From: Komagataeibacter medellinensis NBRC 3288
Lineage (GTDB): Bacteria > Pseudomonadota > Alphaproteobacteria > Acetobacterales > Acetobacteraceae
Assembly (NCBI RefSeq): GCF_000182745.2
Contig: NC_016037.1
Location: 186,001 to 250,000, forward strand
DNA: 64,000 bases
Reading direction: 5' to 3'
Shown: positions 43,478 through 51,855 of the stretch, in pieces
How positions within the stretch are numbered: position 1 is the stretch's first letter
Layout of the letters: each line of letters starts with the position of its first letter
Program-made: the position numbers and the translations under genes
Notes under the pieces: model-generated
Databases searched by the model: none
What the model saw: the letters and a program-made list of their open reading frames with translations, nothing else
Told to the model about the DNA's origin: nothing

Positions 43478-44755
43478 TCACACTGGGGTCAGAAGATGGG
43501 AAATGCTCTGTATCGGTTTCAGACCATGGCCAAAACGCCTGATTGCCTCACGATCCTTCTCCAGTGCTCCATAAGGCAGATACCGGACTTTCAGATCAGC
43601 AATCCTGCTGAAAGCCGGTCGCTTCAACTGTTCCCGCACATCAATCTCCCGCTTGTCCGGCGCGACAAGGAACATCCCTTCCAGAGCCTGCGCCGCTGAC
43701 CCGAGAGCAAGGTCGAGCATCCGCACGATACCGGAATAGATGGTCGTTGAGTGCTCAACCTCGAATGCTGCAACAATCCTATGGCTTTCCTGGTCAAGCC
43801 ATAAGACGTCGATCAGACGCACGGATTCCGCTCCCTGCGTTTCCGTCGTGAACCCCGGCAATACCGACAGGCAACCATCCCCCAGCTTGCCGTCCTGCCA
43901 TGGACGGCTGCGATCATTGGCGGCAATCCAGACATCGTAACCCAAGGAGAGCCCCAGATCACGAAGCCATCCCTGAATCTCGGTATGAGTATGATCTGTT
44001 TCCCGCTCCGCAGCGAGAGTTCGGGCCTCTTTTGCGCTCTGCTCCCTAACCTGGTGAAGATCGGCTTCCCAGAGTTTTCGTGCTGTTTCGTTATCTTCGA
44101 GAGGCGGCGCTGTATAACGTCCGCTTCCGAGATCAAACAGCAGTCCTCCGATAGCACCAAGATCATTGGAAAGCAGCGCACGATAGGTTGCATTCAGCTT
44201 TAGTATCCCTTGCCGCATGGCAAGATATTCCTCCCATCGCCCCAGCTTCACCTTTGATCCGGTCAGGGCGTTATAGCCCTTCACGATCGCCGTATTGAAA
44301 GGTGGCATGATCGTGGGATGCAGGAAATACAGCAGATTGGCGACAGCTGGCCCCAGCCCTTTTATCTTCCTGGCGTCGATTGCATGAATGGCCGAGACTA
44401 CATGCTCTTCGGTATTGCAGCACAGACAGGTATCGAGAAGCTGCCCAAATGCTTTCTGATTGGCGGGATTTTCGTAGATGTCGGGAATGCGTAACTTCGG
44501 TTTCCACAAGAATGCATGATCCGCACCCTTGAAAATCTGACGCTGCTCAGCAATCGAATGTACAACTGTTTCCAAGGAGGAGCCACGATAGGCAACCCCG
44601 AATGTACCAGCGGCTATCTCAGCCACAACCAGCTGCAGACCGCGACGGATAGACCGGAAGTTTTTGAGGCGTTCATCCCACAAGAACCAACTCTGATAGG
44701 TCCCTGCCGGATCATCTCGCCAGCGAAGGATAAGGTCTCGAATGAGGTCTGTCAT
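43478..44755 (-). CDS. Orphan PD-(D/E)XK-like nuclease (restriction-endonuclease-like)
   Basis: A 425-aa soluble protein. The middle has a helix-hairpin-helix-like stretch (ARKIKGLGPAVANLLYFLHP), and the C-terminal part has IDVLWLDQESHRIVAAFEVEHST, matching a PD-(D/E)XK core (Asp in IDVLW, then FEVEHST with the ExE/ExK position) followed by YSGIVRMLDLAL. This pattern occurs in restriction-like nucleases. No methyltransferase is adjacent. The function as a nuclease is inferred; the ends of the gene look intact. Confidence 0.55.
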   Translation of the reverse strand: MTDLIRDLILRWRDDPAGTYQSWFLWDERLKNFRSIRRGLQLVVAEIAAGTFGVAYRGSSLETVVHSIAEQRQIFKGADHAFLWKPKLRIPDIYENPANQKAFGQLLDTCLCCNTEEHVVSAIHAIDARKIKGLGPAVANLLYFLHPTIMPPFNTAIVKGYNALTGSKVKLGRWEEYLAMRQGILKLNATYRALLSNDLGAIGGLLFDLGSGRYTAPPLEDNETARKLWEADLHQVREQSAKEARTLAAERETDHTHTEIQGWLRDLGLSLGYDVWIAANDRSRPWQDGKLGDGCLSVLPGFTTETQGAESVRLIDVLWLDQESHRIVAAFEVEHSTTIYSGIVRMLDLALGSAAQALEGMFLVAPDKREIDVREQLKRPAFSRIADLKVRYLPYGALEKDREAIRRFGHGLKPIQSISHLLTPV

Positions 44756-44912
44756 TTACCCGCAAACTAACATTCCGTTCTCCCCAGATACTGATTGTAA
44801 CAGGGATATAGGTCAACACCTGCCGGGTCTCGCATAGTGGCCGGCATTTCGCTTGGGGTGCCGACGCCGGTTTTCCTTGACGCAAAACATCAGAAGGGCC
44901 AGCGATCATATA

Positions 44913-46175
44913 ATGGATACTATCAGCCTTATTGCCCTGCTTTTCGTGCTCGCCGCAGCCTTTAGCATTCTCAATCACCACACGTTTCGCGTTCCAGCGA
45001 CAATCGGTGTCCTGATCTTTTCGCTGCTGGCATCCCTGCTGGTTGTGGCTTTGAACCTGCTGATTCCGGACTATGATCTGCAGGCTCTGTCGCGGTCTAT
45101 GCTGGGGATCATCAATCTACCCGTAGCGCTTCTGAACGGTGTGCTGTCACTTCTTCTCTTTGCGGGAGCCATGCAGGTTGATGTCGGGCACCTGCGTGCC
45201 AAATTGATGTCCGTGACAGCCCTCTCTGTCCTTGGAACGGTGTTGGCTGTGGTCCTTCTGGCGGGTGCAGTCTGGAGTATTTTGCCCCTGATGGGCCATG
45301 CCGTTCCGTTTTCATGGTGCATCGTGCTCGGTGCGATTCTCGCACCCACAGATCCGGTTTCGGTCGTGGGCATGCTGAAGCGTCTGCGACTTCCGGGACC
45401 ACTTCAGGCAGTTTTCGCGGGCGAGAGTCTGTTCAATGACGGTGTGGGAGTTGTTATTTTTGGTGTGACGATCGGGTTGGCGACCGGAGACAGTCAGGGT
45501 CTGGCCGCTTCTGCGATTGTGCTCAGCTTTTGCCGTGAGGCGCTTGGTGGTGGTCTGTTAGGTGCCATGACCGGATGGATCGCGCTTCGTGTACTCAAGG
45601 AGCAACGGGATCCGCATATCGATCTGCTGACGTCATTGGCCCTAGCGACCGGAACCTTCAGTATCGCCAGCCATCTTGGCATGTCAGGCGCGATAGCTGT
45701 CGTCGTGGCTGGATTGTGTTTTGAAACCAGCTATAGCGATTCCGTTTTCGATGAAGCATCCCGCCAGAACCTCGATGTCGCGTGGACCCTTATGGACGAA
45801 GTGCTGAATGTCCTGCTATTCATGCTTATCGGTTTTGAAATTCTGGAGATCACGCCGCGTCTGTTTACCATGATGGCGACGCTCATGGTGATTCCGCTGT
45901 CTATTGTCGTGCGCGCACTGAGCGTGTTGTTCTCCACTCTTCCGATTCATCTCAGACAATGGGAACGGGGCCGTGTTCTTGGTATCCTGACCTGGGGTGG
46001 TTTGCGCGGTGGCATCTCGGTCTCACTGGCGCTTGGATTGCCTCCAGGTGAATTGCGCAATCTGTTGCTGCCTGTCTGTTACGGTGTGGTGGTGTTTACC
46101 ACCATCGTACAGGGACTGACCATGGAATGGGTCGTCCGCAGGCTTTACCCATCATCAACATCCGGGCCAGAATGA
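44913..46175 (+). CDS. CPA1-family Na+/H+ antiporter
   Basis: A 420-aa inner-membrane antiporter with about 12 helices. The diagnostic motif GAILAPTDPVSVVGMLKRL and FAGESLFNDGVGVVIFG (the Asp-Asn ion-binding pair, FNDG) are clear, and WGGLRGGISVSLALGLP is near the C-terminus. I use ATG 44913; a longer frame opens at 44853 with nothing family-like. Exchanges Na+ or K+ for H+. Convergent with a ClC gene, so a possible pH/ion homeostasis pair. Confidence 0.9.
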   Translation: MDTISLIALLFVLAAAFSILNHHTFRVPATIGVLIFSLLASLLVVALNLLIPDYDLQALSRSMLGIINLPVALLNGVLSLLLFAGAMQVDVGHLRAKLMSVTALSVLGTVLAVVLLAGAVWSILPLMGHAVPFSWCIVLGAILAPTDPVSVVGMLKRLRLPGPLQAVFAGESLFNDGVGVVIFGVTIGLATGDSQGLAASAIVLSFCREALGGGLLGAMTGWIALRVLKEQRDPHIDLLTSLALATGTFSIASHLGMSGAIAVVVAGLCFETSYSDSVFDEASRQNLDVAWTLMDEVLNVLLFMLIGFEILEITPRLFTMMATLMVIPLSIVVRALSVLFSTLPIHLRQWERGRVLGILTWGGLRGGISVSLALGLPPGELRNLLLPVCYGVVVFTTIVQGLTMEWVVRRLYPSSTSGPE

Positions 46176-47127
46176 TTTCTCATGAAACATGCGGCGACAA
46201 AATGCCTGTAGGTCAATCAGTCAGCGTCTGCCGACTGCTGCCCTAAGTCGTAAGGCCTCGTAGATCGGGGTATCTCCGCATGCACCTGCCACCACCATTG
46301 CTGAGAAGCTTCCGCACAGGAGCGGTAATACAAGATCGGATGATCCAGTCATTTCCATGACGAGGATAATGCCCGTCACGGGTGATCGAACGGATCCTGC
46401 GAACATTGAAGCCATGCCAACAATCACGAACGGCGCAGTCGCCAGTGCTGTGTCCGGGCTCAGTATTTGTGCGACAAAGCTGCAGGCCAACCCTGATAGT
46501 GCCCCCAAGGCAAGCATAGGCGCGAATAATCCGCCAGGTGTCGCGGCAGCATAGGAAACTGCCCCGAATACCAAGCGGAAAACGAACAGGAGGGGAATAA
46601 GATGCCAGTTTATCGTATTACTTATTGCGGCCTGGGTGATCCAGTCGCCTCCACCCGCCAGATGGGGATCAAGCCATACGACAAGTCCGGCCAGTCCGCC
46701 GATTAGGGTGGCTCTGGTGTATATGCTGACAGGCAGACGGTCGGCAAGGCGCAGTGCTGCAAGAATTGTTCGGTTGTATCCGACTGCCAGTAGGCCTGTC
46801 ATGAGACCAGTCATGACAAAGAATAACTGCTTCGCAACTGCTGTAGGTAGAACCGGATAAGATGCGATGAAATCGGGCTGACTGCCTAGAATGCCACGAC
46901 TGAACATAATGGCTGAGATGGACGCTCCGAGCGCTGCGCAGACCATTCTCGCCTCAAATTGCCCCACCAGTTCTTCCAGGACAAAAACAGCACCTGCGGC
47001 TGGCGCATTGAAGGCCGTTGCAAGACCTGCTCCCGCGCCAGCGGCAAGAAGGGCACGGCAGTCTGCCCGTCCCAGTGAGAGCCGTCGTGCGATCGCATCG
47101 GCTACTGCGGCTCCCATCTGTACGCTA

Positions 47128-47989
47128 GAGGGTGTTATGCACCTTGAGCGAGTATAGCGGCGTTTCTGAGCATGAAACATGCGAAAGCGACGACATGGAG
47201 ACTTGCGAGGGTTGAAGCGTAACGCTCGTAGTCCTTGACGAGCCTGCGGCATCGTGTGGCCCATGCGAAAGACCGCTCGACGACCCACCGGCGCGGCAGC
47301 AGGACAAAGCCGCGCTTGGCTTCGGGCAACTTGACGACTTCGAGTGCGATACCGTGCGTGCGAGCCGCCTCGTCTGGTTTTGAGCCCGTATATCCCTGAT
47401 CGACATAGGCCAGTTCGACGCTTTCGTCAGTGGCCTCCTGAATGGCAGCGGCGAGGCGTCCGACCTCGGCGCGATCATCCCGATTGGCTGGCGTGACATG
47501 CAGGGCCAGCAGGTGGCCCAGCGTATCCACAGCCATATGCAGCTTCGAGCCCCGTTTGCGTTTGGCCCCGTCGTAACCGGCGCGAGGCCCGCTCTCGGGT
47601 GTCGAACGTAATGTCCGGCTGTCGAGGATGGCTGCAGTGGGTTCCGGCAGGCGACCAGAAGCCATGCGCAAGACGGCACGTAGATCGCAGGCCAGCGTCT
47701 CGAAGCAGCCGGCATCCATCCAACGACGAGACTGCTGATAAACCGCCGACCACGGCGGCAGATCGTTTGGCATCGCGCGCCAGGCAATCCCGTAGCGGAT
47801 CACGTAGCGCAACCCGTTGAACAGTTCGCGCAGATCATGCCGCCGCTGTTCCGCGTCCTCTCGCATCAGGACCAGATACGGAACGACCAGAGACCATTCT
47901 TCGTCTGATACATCAGAGGGATACGGTTTGCGTGCGGGTGCCATCCCTCATTACTGCACCAATCAGGAACGAAAGTACATAACACCCTC
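47128..47989 (-). mobile_element. IS5-family element, 862 bp, inserted in clcA
   Basis: Ends GAGGGTGTTATGCACC and GTACATAACACCCTC are imperfect inverted repeats. The TA at 47126-47127 is duplicated at 47990-47991. Excision with one TA restores the ClC reading frame exactly, which fixes the boundaries. Confidence 0.93.
47135..47944 (-). CDS. IS5-family (IS1031/ISL2-like) transposase
   Basis: A 269-aa single-frame transposase: VSDEEWSLVVPYLVLMREDA, YGIAWRAMPNDLPPWSAVYQ, first Asp in PTAAILDSRTLRSTPESG, second in ELAYVDQGYTGSKPDEA and Glu in RWVVERSFAWATRCRRLVKD. Intact. Different from the other IS5-type elements in the window. Confidence 0.92.
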   Translation of the reverse strand: MAPARKPYPSDVSDEEWSLVVPYLVLMREDAEQRRHDLRELFNGLRYVIRYGIAWRAMPNDLPPWSAVYQQSRRWMDAGCFETLACDLRAVLRMASGRLPEPTAAILDSRTLRSTPESGPRAGYDGAKRKRGSKLHMAVDTLGHLLALHVTPANRDDRAEVGRLAAAIQEATDESVELAYVDQGYTGSKPDEAARTHGIALEVVKLPEAKRGFVLLPRRWVVERSFAWATRCRRLVKDYERYASTLASLHVVAFACFMLRNAAILAQGA

Positions 47990-48473
47990 TAGGCCCTTCG
48001 CGTCCCAGGGCCAGACCGCTCTCAATCGCCAGTAGACCGCCGACGAATTTGACCGGGATGAGTGGCCATGACGCCGGGCCGGTAATGCCCGATAGCACGG
48101 CTTCGACATGAGGAATGCCGCTGCCTGCCGCCAGCGGTGCAAGGCGGCGTACCATTTCTACAGCTGCCAGAGCTGCCAGGGCAACGCCGACGACCAGAAA
48201 GAAGCCTCCCCACGGCGAACCATGCAGAAACCGAGGGGCCATCTCCGTTCGCGTGAATTCCAGCCACTCCAGAAACAGGCGAAAGGTTCCGCAGATCGTA
48301 CCGGTTGCGATACCGATCAGGATTGACGCTGACGCGAGGAAAACCAGACTGCAGGAACTGTCGGTTCGTTCTGAGTGCGGTGTTCTATCTGGCACCTGCT
48401 GTAGCACGGCGTCTTCTTTCGTTGACTGAGGTTCCCCGGCTTCGAATGCGACATCTGCGATCCGGGTCGCTGT

Positions 48474-48957
48474 TCATGAGGGACCCGTTTCCGGGCTCGG
48501 ATCAGTTTTTTTCTGAATCTCCTTCTGCTCGGTCTTTTCCATGAAACCTGTAGCAAGGACGGAATATAGTGGATGAGGGCAGATCATTCGCGACACTCCG
48601 AACGCCAGAAATGCGGTTGCCAGAAGCGCCAGCGTGACCTGCTGGTTATCGCATATCTCCATCACGATGATCGTCGCTGTGAGCGGAGATTGGGCAACGC
48701 CACAGAAATATGCCGCCATCCCAAGCAGAACGACAGCACCTGGAGAGGTATGGGGTAGGAACTGTCCGATCCACCCGCCCATGCCAGCACCGATAGCTAG
48801 GGACGGTGCAAACATGCCGCCAGGTATGCCAGAACAAAAGGTGATTAGTATGGAGAGGTATTTCAGGAAAAAGAAGGAGGCTGGATAATGGAGGGTGCCG
48901 TCTATGATTCCTCGCGCCTGGAGATAGCCCGTACCATAGGTCGCCCCGTCAGAGACT
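48474..48957 (-). pseudogene. Second ClC-type channel, C-terminal half
   Basis: About 160 codons, entering from the IS border at 48958 as SDGATYGTGYLQARGIIDG, then FCSGIPGGMFAPSLAIGAGM and CGVAQSPLTATIIVMEI. This is the C-terminal half of a ClC protein, distinct from clcA downstream (66 bp away). The N-terminal half, including the first filter motifs, is absent; a DUF488 gene lies on the other side of the IS instead. Confidence 0.85.
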
Positions 48958-48958
48958 A

Positions 48959-49801
48959 GGGCCTGTTAGGGCTTGATCCAGTCTGCTGCGGCAGCGATGT
49001 GGATGACCGCGAGGAACGACGTTGCTGTTTTTTCATATCTGGTTGCGACAGCGCGCCACTCCTTGAGGCGAGCCCAGAGGTTCTCAACGAGATGCCGACA
49101 CCGATAGGCCCATTTGGGGCAGGCGACCGGGCCATCGCGTCGTTTCGCGGGAATGGCTGGCCGTGCTCCCATGTCCCATATCCGTTCACGCATGGCGTTC
49201 GACGCGTAGCCCTTGTCCGCTACTACCCACAGGGGAGTGGCGGGAAGGCTGTCGAGCATGGCTGGTGCCAGAGACAGTTCATGAGCCTGTCCAGGGGCCA
49301 GCGCAAAACCGAAGGCTTTTCCATGTCCATCAGCGATCACGCAGACTTTTGTGCCATAGCCGCCGCGAGAGCGGCCAAGTGCTTCACGATGGTCTCGCTC
49401 TTCGAAAGAGGCCCCTTTTTTTGGGCTCCCGCCGCTTTGTGGTGAGCCCTGATGTTTGTGCCATCCAGAAAAGTCATTCCGAATGCCACTCCCTGTTGTT
49501 CCTGAACCAGTGCGAGCAGCCGCTCCCATACGCCGAGCTTCGCCCAGCGGATGAAAAGCTGCGCAGCCCGCCACCACGGACCCAGTTCAGCGGGGATACT
49601 CCGCCATTTCGCGCCATTCTCATGACGCCAGAAAATCGCTGCTATCGTCCGCCGCAGATCATGTGGCGGCGTCTTGCCCCTCGGGCGAACCTCCTCAATC
49701 AGAGGTTCCCAGATCGCCCATGTCTCGTCCGTAAAGGTGCCTGTTCTGTCTCCTTCTTCCATCCCTACAATATGGGAAGAAATTCAAGATCTAACAGGCC
49801 C
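48959..49801 (-). mobile_element. IS5-family (IS427 group) element, 843 bp, copy 2 (inverted)
   Basis: Same length, ends and proteins as the element at 7544-8386 but in opposite orientation. TA flanks both ends (48957-48958, 49802-49803). The genes on its two sides are unrelated, so its arrival followed or caused a rearrangement. Confidence 0.92.
48966..49762 (-). CDS. IS427-group transposase by -1 frameshift (copy 2)
   Basis: Both reading frames and the seven-A slip site are the same as in copy 1; the translated products are identical. The N-terminal frame starts at 49762 and the C-terminal frame stops at 48966. Confidence 0.88.
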
Positions 49802-49810
49802 TAGTCTGTC

Positions 49811-50176
49811 ATGAAATCTCGACACGACGTTCGGATAAAACGAGTTTACGATCTGCCTTCGGAAATAGATGGCGTTCGTGTTCTTGTGGATCGATTGTGG
49901 CCTCGAGGGTTGCACAAATCAGATGTTAAAATGGATTATTGGTTAAAGAATGCTGCTCCAAGCTCCGATCTTCGACACTGGTTTGATCATGACCCGGCTC
50001 ACTGGGATGAATTCAAACTCAGGTATCGTCATGAGCTTTCTGAAGGAAATTCCGACATCAAAAAACTTGAGAACCTTATGAAAAAAGGGAGGATCACTCT
50101 TCTTTATGCTGCGCATGATCCGCTTCATAATCACGCTCTTGTTCTCCAGAAATTTCTGGATGAGCAGGACATATAG
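49811..50176 (+). CDS. DUF488 family protein (short type)
   Basis: A 121-aa protein: VRIKRVYDLPSEIDGVRVLV, DRLWPRGLHKSDVKMDYWLK, WFDHDPAHWDEFKLRYRHEL and ITLLYAAHDPLHNHALVLQ are characteristic of the DUF488/YeaO-like family. Function unknown. Its start is nine bases from the IS end, so its original promoter is gone; transcription may come from the IS. Codon use is more AT-rich than in most of the window, as in the next four genes. Confidence 0.82.
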   Translation: MKSRHDVRIKRVYDLPSEIDGVRVLVDRLWPRGLHKSDVKMDYWLKNAAPSSDLRHWFDHDPAHWDEFKLRYRHELSEGNSDIKKLENLMKKGRITLLYAAHDPLHNHALVLQKFLDEQDI

Positions 50177-50237
50177 GTATTGACGCTAACGTATAAAAAG
50201 TATTCATCCGTTATCACGTTTTTAGGAATTATGTTCC

Positions 50238-50627
50238 ATGCCGAATTTAAGTTTTTCTGAAACAGATCAAAAGAATTCTCCCATTATTTGTGACGATGCG
50301 ATTGTCCGGGTCCATCGCTCAGGCATCATCGAGTTGTGGGATGACAACGCAGTTCAGATGTTTAGTTTTGCGGCGGAGGAAGCTATTGGGAAGTCACTTG
50401 ATCTGATTATACCGGAAAAATTACGTGAACGGCACTGGAAAGGTTGGTCTTATGTCGTGGAGCAGGGAGTAACAGGTTTTAATTCAGATCGTACACTCAC
50501 CGTGCCGGCTTTAAGACGGAATGGTTCGCAGATTGTTGTTGTATTCAATATGGATATCATAAGAAACCATAGTGGAAATATCGATGCGATAAAGGTTGTT
50601 TTTCGTGATATCAGGAAGCAGCCATGA
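50238..50627 (+). CDS. Single PAS-domain protein
   Basis: A 129-aa protein made of one PAS domain: IVRVHRSGIIELWDDNAVQM, FSFAAEEAIGKSLDLIIPEK, and VVFNMDIIRNHSGNIDAIKV near the end. No output domain. The 3' end overlaps the next gene by four bases. A small sensor or adaptor, probably binding haem, flavin or a small ligand. Confidence 0.82.
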   Translation: MPNLSFSETDQKNSPIICDDAIVRVHRSGIIELWDDNAVQMFSFAAEEAIGKSLDLIIPEKLRERHWKGWSYVVEQGVTGFNSDRTLTVPALRRNGSQIVVVFNMDIIRNHSGNIDAIKVVFRDIRKQP

Positions 50628-50896
50628 AACCGTATCGTATTACGTCGGAGTTCAATGCGATAACTCTTCCCGCAGGTCTGCGTCAGCGTCATGCCACGAA
50701 GGCTGGCGTATGGGCAGTTATCCGTATTCTGGAAGGAACTGCGACGCTCGTGTACGTTGACACTGGAGAAGTCAGGCATCTGACACCTTGTGAACCAGGC
50801 CTTATCAAACCGGAGCAGACGCATTACCTAAAATTATCTGGTTTGGTCCGGCTAAAACTGGAGTTTTACGATTCTGATCCAGTTCATTCTTTGTGA
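50624..50896 (+). CDS. DUF1971 (TehB-N-like cupin) protein
   Basis: A 90-aa single-domain cupin: LPAGLRQRHATKAGVWAVIR, EGTATLVYVDTGEV, and PGLIKPEQTHYLKLSGLVRL. Matches DUF1971, the N-terminal module of TehB tellurite methyltransferases, here alone. Translationally coupled to the PAS gene. The ligand is unknown. Confidence 0.8.
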   Translation: MKPYRITSEFNAITLPAGLRQRHATKAGVWAVIRILEGTATLVYVDTGEVRHLTPCEPGLIKPEQTHYLKLSGLVRLKLEFYDSDPVHSL

Positions 50897-50909
50897 AGTA
50901 TATGAACAC

Positions 50910-51125
50910 TTACATCTGTAGCTGTAGGGCCGACCCTTTGTGAAATGCTATATGCCCAGTTTTCTGGCTGACAATCTCGTATTGAGGTTCCTGGCCTGAC
51001 GCATGATGATGATACCCATTGACGAGAAATGGTGATGTGTGAATTTTCGTAATTTTACCTGTGACATAACCGGCTTCAGAGTTCCATGAAACAATGTCGC
51101 CAATTCTGAAGGTTTGTGAAGACAT
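50910..51125 (-). CDS. DUF2945 (TUDOR-like, HVA1 family) protein
   Basis: A 71-aa protein: TFRIGDIVSWNSEAGYVTGK, PQYEIVSQKTGHIAFHKGSA. This matches DUF2945, the hypervirulence-associated TUDOR-domain family. Convergent with the DUF1971 gene and divergent from the next DUF488 gene. Role unknown. Confidence 0.8.
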   Translation of the reverse strand: MSSQTFRIGDIVSWNSEAGYVTGKITKIHTSPFLVNGYHHHASGQEPQYEIVSQKTGHIAFHKGSALQLQM

Positions 51126-51160
51126 GGTAATTTTCCTTATGCAACCGAAGACACTGTAAA

Positions 51161-51739
51161 ATGACCAAGGTTAAATGTAAGACGATTTATACGATTGGTC
51201 ACTCTACGCATTCCCTTGACGAGTTTATAACACTTATTTGTCATTATCATATTACATTCGTGGCGGATGTTCGTGCGTTTCCGTATTCTAGGCGTAATCG
51301 GGATTACAATGGTAATGTCCTGTCTGAAGCGCTTGGGAAAGTAAACGTTATTTATCGTCATTTTCCGGAGTTAGGCGGGAGACGTCCGCGGTCTAGAACC
51401 GTTGCACCTACGATTAATGCATTCTGGCGTGTGCAAAGTTTTCATAATTATGCCGACTATGCTTTAAGCGATGAATTTCAGAAAGGTCTAGCAACTTTAA
51501 TCGAAGCGAGCCGATATGAAACGGTTGTTTTAATGTGCGCAGAGGTTCTTTGGTGGCGGTGTCATCGGCGCATTATTTCAGATTATCTTCTTTCTAAAGG
51601 TTTGACGGTGATCCATATCCTGTCGTTGACGAACACGCAGGAAGGCGTTCTTACGTCTGGTGCTGTTGTCGAACCAACAGGTTGTTTAACGTATCCTCTT
51701 CCAGAGTCCGTATGTGTCCAAAATGATGAGAAGTCATAA
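51161..51739 (+). CDS. DUF488 family protein (longer type)
   Basis: A 192-aa DUF488 protein: YTIGHSTHSLDEFITLICHY, FVADVRAFPYSRRNRDYNGN, and CAEVLWWRCHRRIISDYLLS with conserved Cys and His. The family is seen in stress-related genes and is of unknown activity. Only 35 bp from the divergent DUF2945 start. Second DUF488 member within 2 kb. Confidence 0.83.
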   Translation: MTKVKCKTIYTIGHSTHSLDEFITLICHYHITFVADVRAFPYSRRNRDYNGNVLSEALGKVNVIYRHFPELGGRRPRSRTVAPTINAFWRVQSFHNYADYALSDEFQKGLATLIEASRYETVVLMCAEVLWWRCHRRIISDYLLSKGLTVIHILSLTNTQEGVLTSGAVVEPTGCLTYPLPESVCVQNDEKS

Positions 51740-51855
51740 TAAAAATCAGAATATTCCATCGGAACCTGAAGAAATGTTCAGCGCTCTGAGACTCTTTGAT
51801 GGTGTTTCAAAGCGTGAAAAACGCGTTCTTTTGTCATCTGTGAAAAAAACGATGT
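51723..51855 (+). pseudogene. Truncated ORF cut by IS copy C (possible Crp/Fnr N-terminus)
   Basis: A frame from ATG 51723 overlaps the DUF488 stop and reads about 44 residues up to the IS: SEPEEMFSALRLFDGVSKRE, KRVLLSSVKKTM. The LRLFxGVSxxExxxL pattern resembles the start of a Crp/Fnr cyclic-nucleotide-binding domain. The rest is lost. Identification is tentative. Confidence 0.4.

Larger units (their letters stand above)
46221..48407 (-). pseudogene. clcA: ClC-family chloride channel gene interrupted by an IS
   Basis: Removing the 862-bp IS and one TA copy joins the two pieces in frame as a 440-aa ClC protein. Seen: GSGIPHVEAVLSG and, at the insertion, ALGREGP|SVQMGAAVADAIA (GREGPxVQ is the selectivity-filter motif); later PAAGAVFVLEEL and GGLFAPMLALGAL. 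In acid-resistant bacteria ClC proteins exchange Cl- for H+. The insertion splits the gene at the filter motif, so both halves are inactive. The N-terminal end starts at 48407. Confidence 0.88.
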
